NCBI GenBank assembly: GCA_022545805.1 | Contig: JAKEIJ010000139.1 | Coordinates: forward strand, 1-10,150 | Direction: 5' to 3' | Length of the DNA: 10,150 nt | DNA from: Nitrosotalea sp. | Lineage (GTDB): Archaea; Thermoproteota; Nitrososphaeria; Nitrososphaerales; Nitrosopumilaceae | Shown here: positions 6,907-10,150 of the stretch, piece after piece | Numbering within the stretch: the stretch's first letter is position 1 | How the letters are laid out: the number at the start of each line of letters is the position of its first letter | Program-made: the position numbers and the translations under genes | Notes under the pieces: generated by a model | The model's input: only the letters and a program-made list of their open reading frames with translations | Database searches by the model: none | Told to the model about the DNA's origin: nothing

Positions 6907-7161
6907 ATGATTACATACATTCTTGCAACGTGTGTACCAGGAAATGAAAAAGAGGTAATACAAATGATCAAAGAAATACAAAACGTCGTTGAGGTAAACG
7001 GTATAATGGGAAAGTACGACATTTTTGTAAAAATCCAAGCAGGTGATGTAATGAAAGTGGATTTGACAATAAGCAAGGTAAGAAATGTACCGCATGTTAC
7101 AAGCACCGTCTCAATACCTGCAATTTATGGTCAGGGCGGTACAATTGACAGTGAAGAGTAG
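6907..7161 (+). CDS. Stand-alone Lrp/AsnC ligand-binding (RAM) domain protein
   Basis: This is an 84-residue protein made up only of the RAM/AsnC effector-binding fold: beta-alpha-beta starting MITYILATCVPGNEKEV, helix, then the conserved VVEVNGIMGKYDIFVKI strand-turn-strand with the G-x-YD signature, and a second beta-alpha-beta ending TSTVSIPAIYG. The helix-turn-helix DNA-binding domain of full-length Lrp/AsnC regulators is absent, so it probably binds a small molecule (amino acid or similar) and assembles with partner proteins or full-length Lrp paralogues. Thaumarchaeal genomes typically carry several such short proteins. An AT-rich, TATA-like stretch (CATTATTTAGTAT, about 6873-6885) lies at the right distance for a leaderless start at the ATG. 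A possible decayed relative lies at 199-263. Confidence 0.85.
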   Translation: MITYILATCVPGNEKEVIQMIKEIQNVVEVNGIMGKYDIFVKIQAGDVMKVDLTISKVRNVPHVTSTVSIPAIYGQGGTIDSEE

Positions 7162-7168
7162 ATTTCAT

Positions 7169-7178
7169 TAAAATTTTA
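7169..7178 (+). promoter_or_regulatory. AT-rich palindrome, possible TATA element
   Basis: TAAAATTTTA is a perfect 10-base palindrome centred about 33 bases before ATG 7207, and so predicts a transcript with a leader of only a few bases. It is the best promoter candidate in the 45-base gap after the RAM gene. Its composition is so AT-rich that chance is a real alternative. Confidence 0.35.
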
Positions 7179-7206
7179 CCTAAAGATTATCTAGAATGAT
7201 CACGAT

Positions 7207-7611
7207 ATGATGACCATGGGAAAGATAATCGAAGTTGTAGACCCGCACAGAATAGAACGAGCGCCCGATAAAATGGTCATATTAATGTCGGATGGAAAGT
7301 TTCTTGAAAGAGGCCATATTGTGAAAAACATCTGCCTGAACCTATATCTCCAGAAAAAAGACGAGAAACTTGGTTCATATTCTCTGATAACAGTGCTTGT
7401 TGAGACTGACAAGGGAGTAATAGAAATGACATATGATGAGGGGTACAGGGGAGAAAATGCATTAGAAGAAGCTGTCGCATTTCTTACATCACATCTTGGC
7501 ATATCAGGATTAATCTTGAGGTCAATCATTCAGATGGACCAATCAATGAATAAAAATAATTTATTGGTGATAGATTCTAATGAATCAGACGTGGAATTTT
7601 ATGAAGTTTGA
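7207..7611 (+). CDS. Conserved-looking hypothetical protein
   Basis: This 134-residue protein has three possible ATG starts (7207, 7210, 7216); the last gives MGKIIEVVDP. No known domain was recognised. It looks globular and soluble, with alternating strands (KMVILMSDGKF, LITVLVETDKGVIEMTYDEGY) and a helix (ENALEEAVAFLTSHLG), followed by a more acidic C-terminus. There is no signal peptide and no cysteine pair. Its last 11 bases overlap the next small gene, suggesting translational coupling. With the following two genes it forms a compact same-strand cluster. Confidence 0.75.
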   Translation: MMTMGKIIEVVDPHRIERAPDKMVILMSDGKFLERGHIVKNICLNLYLQKKDEKLGSYSLITVLVETDKGVIEMTYDEGYRGENALEEAVAFLTSHLGISGLILRSIIQMDQSMNKNNLLVIDSNESDVEFYEV

Positions 7612-7741
7612 GAGAAAGCCTATTGAAATAACTCCAACTTGTGCCATGTGTGCAAGACCGATACAAGATCACAACCAAGAGCAGATGAAATTCTGTACTG
7701 ATGAAAGGCGTAAATCACACAATGTAAAAATAACCAAATGA
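7601..7741 (+). CDS. 46-residue putative zinc-binding protein
   Basis: ATG 7601 opens a frame ending at TGA 7739-7741. The product contains TCAMC (a CxxC knuckle at residues 14-17), DH at 23-24, then KFC (C32), and RRKSH (H40) near the C-terminus, giving four or five candidate ligands for one zinc ion. The end is basic (ERRKSHNVKITK), compatible with nucleic-acid binding. The layout recalls one-zinc-finger proteins that look like degenerate FCS- or MYND-like knuckles, but no family can be named. The start lies inside the 3' end of the upstream gene (11-base overlap), typical of coupled translation. Being so short, the gene would be missed by automated callers with a length cut-off. Confidence 0.65.
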   Translation: MKFERKPIEITPTCAMCARPIQDHNQEQMKFCTDERRKSHNVKITK

Positions 7742-7760
7742 CAATTTCTTTGACATAGTT

Positions 7761-8021
7761 TTGGTCAGATATAGAGCAGTTCCTCCAGATTCATACTTTC
7801 GTGTAAAAAAGGGACTACAAAATGATCATGTCCTGTCCCAATACCCATCATTTCATGATACAATGTTAGAATCTTTTGAAATCATATCAATTGATGGAAA
7901 AATCGCCATATACTATTACAAGGATGGAACACTTGCAGTAGAAGGTAATGAGAAGGATCCATTATTTCGCAGAATAATTCGTCAGGTCAACAAACTTGTC
8001 TCAAAGAAAGAATACATCTGA
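7761..8021 (+). CDS. Small hypothetical protein, possibly TBP-like fold
   Basis: This 86-residue protein is assigned to a TTG start (7761); the frame is open back to 7734 but offers no ATG or GTG. The sequence reads as strand-rich (SFEIISIDGKIAIYYYKDG, TLAVEGNE) followed by a helix (PLFRRIIRQVNKLVSKK). The ykdGTLxVxG-helix pattern resembles the TBP-like half-domain seen in TATA-binding proteins and the N-terminus of RNase HIII; this is a shape resemblance noticed by eye, not a proven homology. It lies 19 bases after the 46-residue gene and probably shares its transcript. It is convergent with the next minus-strand gene, with a five-base gap. Confidence 0.7.
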   Translation: MVRYRAVPPDSYFRVKKGLQNDHVLSQYPSFHDTMLESFEIISIDGKIAIYYYKDGTLAVEGNEKDPLFRRIIRQVNKLVSKKEYI

Positions 8022-8026
8022 TGGTA

Positions 8027-8686
8027 TCACAGGTCTAACTCGCTAGCATCTTGCAGCTTTTCAGTCAGATCAAGATAGGTATACGGGTCTAGTTGTTTTG
8101 CAAATCCCTTGTCAATATTGATGAGGTATACTGAATGCAATCGAGCATTAAGGATATCATTAATTTCAATCGGTGGGTTTTTGTAGAATCTATCTACCAA
8201 ATTTTTTATTCTTCGAACATCTTCTATTTTTCTATCACTCGGTGGTTTGAGAAATAATTTTGGAATCGGTAATATTCCAACAACAGGGGTGGCAAGTGCA
8301 AATTTGGAACAGTGTTGACTGTATCGTGCTATCTTGCTGGATATCCTTGCCACATAGTAGTCGATTGTATCCAGTGCATGATCAGGAGGGGTAAAACCTG
8401 TTTCAATCTCCATGATGAACGTACCATCACCTTTTGTTGCAAATACATCACAAACAAGAATGTTGGAAAGTTGTTTTTCAATGTCAACGGTATAACCATG
8501 AGATATCAAATTAGCGGCGCAGATGATCTCGAGTACAGAGTGATTTATCTTTACAAGATTTTTCTTGTATAGCTCTATCAAACGCTCTCGTACAAAATTT
8601 ATCTTGGATTTTATTTCAGGAGTTTGTCCACTTGTTAGTTTTTCAGCAACAGTGTACACATCATCTGTGAATTTTTCTAAATCCAA
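8027..8686 (-). CDS. Unknown protein, possible PD-(D/E)XK-like fold
   Basis: This 219-residue protein starts at TTG 8686 (an in-frame stop lies two codons upstream; the first GTG is codon 10). The central region has a helix with ANLISHGYTVDIEKQL, then LVCDVFATKGDGTFIMEIETGFTP, and a later helix KIARYSQHCSKFALATP. The order helix, D80, then E93-x-E95 on a strand, then a helix, resembles the restriction-endonuclease-like (PD-(D/E)XK) core, with the usual catalytic Lys replaced by Glu. It may therefore be a nuclease, an inactive relative, or a DNA-binding protein. No membrane segment or signal peptide is present. The neighbours give no hint of a restriction-modification system: no methyltransferase is in the window. 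Confidence 0.72.
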   Translation of the reverse strand: MDLEKFTDDVYTVAEKLTSGQTPEIKSKINFVRERLIELYKKNLVKINHSVLEIICAANLISHGYTVDIEKQLSNILVCDVFATKGDGTFIMEIETGFTPPDHALDTIDYYVARISSKIARYSQHCSKFALATPVVGILPIPKLFLKPPSDRKIEDVRRIKNLVDRFYKNPPIEINDILNARLHSVYLINIDKGFAKQLDPYTYLDLTEKLQDASELDL

Positions 8687-8801
8687 AATCTACTATTTCA
8701 AATCTAGTACGGGGTTTAAGAGGATAACTGATAAAAATAGGCAGTCTTAACACAAATAAATTTTAAAAAGATTTTTTTATCAAGACAAATAGGTCATAAT
8801 C

Positions 8802-9056
8802 ATGACAGAATTGTCAAATGAGGATAAACTAGTATTACTTCAGCATGCCATCTCAAAGTATGAGGATGAGAACATCCTACTTGAAAAACTTAAGGTAGTT
8901 TTACCTCAAAAGGACATTGACCGAGGCATTGCAACCCTGATTGCCACACAGAGAGTCAGAAGAATCGGTCCAGACGTTTTACAAAATAACGTCAGCCACA
9001 TAGGCGAACTCCCTGAAATTTTGCCACACATAAAACAGATTATAGATACACTCTAG
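8802..9056 (+). CDS. Small hypothetical protein, perhaps winged-helix-like
   Basis: This 84-residue protein starts at ATG 8802. The sequence is helical: NEDKLVLLQHAISKYEDENILLEKLKVVL, then KDIDRGIATLIATQRVRRIG, which looks like the recognition-helix and turn of a small winged-helix domain, then a C-terminal helix. A regulator or adaptor is possible; no family was recognised. A T-rich stretch (TTTTTTAT, 8773-8780) is at TATA distance from the ATG, and an AGGTC sits about ten bases upstream as a weak ribosome-binding candidate. A 10-bp inverted repeat lies about 40 bases past the stop. Confidence 0.7.
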   Translation: MTELSNEDKLVLLQHAISKYEDENILLEKLKVVLPQKDIDRGIATLIATQRVRRIGPDVLQNNVSHIGELPEILPHIKQIIDTL

Positions 9057-9094
9057 TTAAAAAACAAAAACATCAGACGACACAGACCCACCTT

Positions 9095-9128
9095 AAATGG
9101 ACAAATCTAGGAACGGTATTGTCCATTT
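9095..9128. repeat. Perfect 10-bp inverted repeat (possible terminator or operator)
   Basis: AAATGGACAA (9095-9104) is followed after 14 bases by its exact reverse complement TTGTCCATTT (9119-9128), and TTTA continues on the plus strand. As RNA it would form a 10-bp stem with a 14-base loop. A further short pair, TCAGAC (9072-9077) and GTCTGA (9150-9155), flanks it. It may terminate the 8802-9056 gene, bind a dimeric regulator, or belong to a small RNA. Confidence 0.5.
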
Positions 9129-9172
9129 TATAGATAAATGAATTTTGTAGTCTGAATAATTGAATGAAAAAA

Positions 9173-9182
9173 AGATGCATCT
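9173..9182. promoter_or_regulatory. 10-bp palindrome, possible operator
   Basis: AGATGCATCT is a perfect palindrome ending nine bases before the TATA-like box of the 3-hydroxyacyl-CoA dehydrogenase gene. In archaea, activators often bind just upstream of the BRE/TATA, so this is a reasonable candidate site. The regulator is unknown and one site alone is weak evidence. Confidence 0.35.
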
Positions 9183-9191
9183 CCCAAAAAC

Positions 9192-9200
9192 TTACAAATA
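9192..9200 (+). promoter_or_regulatory. TATA-like box of the 3-hydroxyacyl-CoA dehydrogenase gene
   Basis: TTACAAATA is centred about 27 bases upstream of ATG 9223 and fits a leaderless transcript beginning at the start codon. A run of A (CCCAAAAA) just upstream could serve as the BRE. Confidence 0.5.
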
Positions 9201-9222
9201 GATGTGATTTAGACCAGTAAAC

Positions 9223-10150
9223 ATGACAATAAAAAATATTACAGTTTTAGGTTCTGGAATAATGGGCCATGGAATTGCCCAAGTTTCTGCAATGTCAGGG
9301 TATAATGTAGTTCTTCGAGATATTGAAAAGCAATTTTTGGATAAAGCGATGGAGAAGATCAAGTGGTCACTTGACAAGCTTGTATCAAAACAAAAAATTA
9401 CAGAAGATCAAGGAAAAGAGATTTTCTCGAGAATCACACCAATAGTGGATCTGGCTGAAGCGCTAAAGTATTGTGATTTGATTATAGAGGTAGTGCCAGA
9501 GATAATGGATCTTAAGAAAAAAGTCTATGCTGAAGTAGACAAGGTGGTACCACAAAAGACAGTCTTTGCATCAAACACTAGCACTTTACCTATCACCGAA
9601 ATTGCAAACACTACATCTAGACCAGAGAGATTCATTGGAATACACTTTTTTAATCCTCCACAATTGATGAAACTAGTTGAGGTAATACCAGGACAAAAGA
9701 CATCAAAGGACCTGGTTGATACAACGATTAATTTTGTAAAATCAGTCTCAAAAGAACCAGTGGTATGCAAAAGAGATGTTCCAGGTTTTATAGTAAACAG
9801 ACTATTCATTCCATTAGTACATGAAGCAGCATATGCAATGGATAGGACAGGGGCAACAAAAGAAGAGATTGATTCTGCAGTAAAATTCACACTACATTTT
9901 CCAATGGGAATATTCGAGTTGGCGGACTTTACTGGAATGGATGTAATTCATAAGGCGACATTAGAAATGCATTCACGTGACAAAAAAGTAATCAATCCAC
10001 ATCCTTTGATTGAAAAACTATACAATGAAAAGAAATTAGGGCAGAAAAGCGGAGAGGGATTCTACAAGTATTCAGGAGAACAATACGAAAGAATCAATCT
10101 TACAGAAGATCTTGCAAAGAAATTCAATCCAATACAATTGATTGGAAATA
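9223..10150 (+). CDS. 3-hydroxyacyl-CoA (3-hydroxybutyryl-CoA) dehydrogenase, 3' end outside window
   Basis: The frame is open from ATG 9223 to the window edge, 309 residues visible. This enzyme oxidises (S)-3-hydroxyacyl-CoA to 3-oxoacyl-CoA with NAD(P). The N-terminal Rossmann motif is GSGIMGHG (10-17), with an acidic residue after the second strand (RD, 32-33) that favours NAD. The catalytic set is visible: S120 in NTSTLPI, H141 in GIHFFNPP, E153 in LVEVI and N192 in GFIVNRL. The C-terminal helical domain follows, with KLGQKSGEGFYKY (271-283) typical of the family. The family is usually about 280-300 residues as a single unit, so this protein carries an extension past the window. In thaumarchaea a dehydrogenase of this type acts in the 3-hydroxypropionate/4-hydroxybutyrate cycle, converting 3-hydroxybutyryl-CoA to acetoacetyl-CoA. 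That cycle role is inferred from lineage. Confidence 0.92.
   Translation, partial: MTIKNITVLGSGIMGHGIAQVSAMSGYNVVLRDIEKQFLDKAMEKIKWSLDKLVSKQKITEDQGKEIFSRITPIVDLAEALKYCDLIIEVVPEIMDLKKKVYAEVDKVVPQKTVFASNTSTLPITEIANTTSRPERFIGIHFFNPPQLMKLVEVIPGQKTSKDLVDTTINFVKSVSKEPVVCKRDVPGFIVNRLFIPLVHEAAYAMDRTGATKEEIDSAVKFTLHFPMGIFELADFTGMDVIHKATLEMHSRDKKVINPHPLIEKLYNEKKLGQKSGEGFYKYSGEQYERINLTEDLAKKFNPIQLIGN

Noticed and set aside
9525..9890. 121-codon minus-strand frame
   Set aside because: Antisense to the catalytic core of the 3-hydroxyacyl-CoA dehydrogenase; clear shadow.
1..10150. CRISPR array, tRNA, rRNA, insertion sequence or prophage genes
   Set aside because: No regularly spaced direct repeats, no tRNA-like cloverleaf, no transposase or integrase motifs and no terminal inverted repeats with target duplication were seen on reading either strand.

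Overview
The window is AT-rich, gene-dense, and reads as a chromosomal segment of an ammonia-oxidising archaeon (Nitrososphaerota/Thaumarchaeota, most like the marine Nitrosopumilus group). The grounds are: an archaeal family-B DNA polymerase and a Hef-type helicase that both end in a PCNA-binding (PIP) motif; a secreted protein with the PEFG-CTERM tail typical of this phylum; a stand-alone Lrp/AsnC (RAM) domain protein; a 3-hydroxyacyl-CoA dehydrogenase of the kind used in the 3-hydroxypropionate/4-hydroxybutyrate carbon-fixation cycle; and TATA-like boxes 25-27 bases upstream of several start codons, as expected for leaderless archaeal mRNAs. The genus is an inference; no rRNA is present.

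Layout. Positions 1-180 hold the 3' end of an unknown membrane-anchored or basic protein. Positions 181-433 are non-coding but contain a short stretch resembling the RAM gene at 6907, possibly a gene remnant. A leftward block follows, read from 3835 down to 434: a dCMP deaminase, the DNA polymerase B gene seven bases behind it, and a small three-CxxC zinc-ribbon protein. A divergent promoter region (about 3836-3958) separates this block from a rightward Hef-like helicase (3959-5464). Next is a PEFG-CTERM secreted protein (5540-6319), convergent with an unknown acidic/coiled-coil protein (6323-6781, minus).

The second half consists mainly of small genes: the RAM protein (6907-7161), then three closely packed unknown genes (7207-7611, 7601-7741, 7761-8021), of which the middle one is a 46-residue putative zinc-binding protein overlapping its upstream neighbour. 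An unknown minus-strand gene with a possible nuclease-like core (8027-8686) and a small plus-strand gene (8802-9056) follow. The 9057-9222 gap holds a perfect 10-bp inverted repeat and a 10-bp palindrome just upstream of the TATA box of the 3-hydroxyacyl-CoA dehydrogenase, which runs off the right edge.

Functional themes. The deaminase (dUMP supply for dTTP), polymerase and fork-remodelling helicase form a replication/repair neighbourhood around one divergent promoter, with the last two likely docking on the same sliding clamp. The remaining genes look like ordinary thaumarchaeal core and accessory genes. I see no CRISPR array, insertion sequence, tRNA or rRNA, and no convincing new multi-gene defence or mobile system. 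The most unusual items are the RAM-like remnant, the in-frame upstream ORF abutting the helicase start, the tiny overlapping zinc-binding gene, and the putative operator/hairpin pair at the right end.
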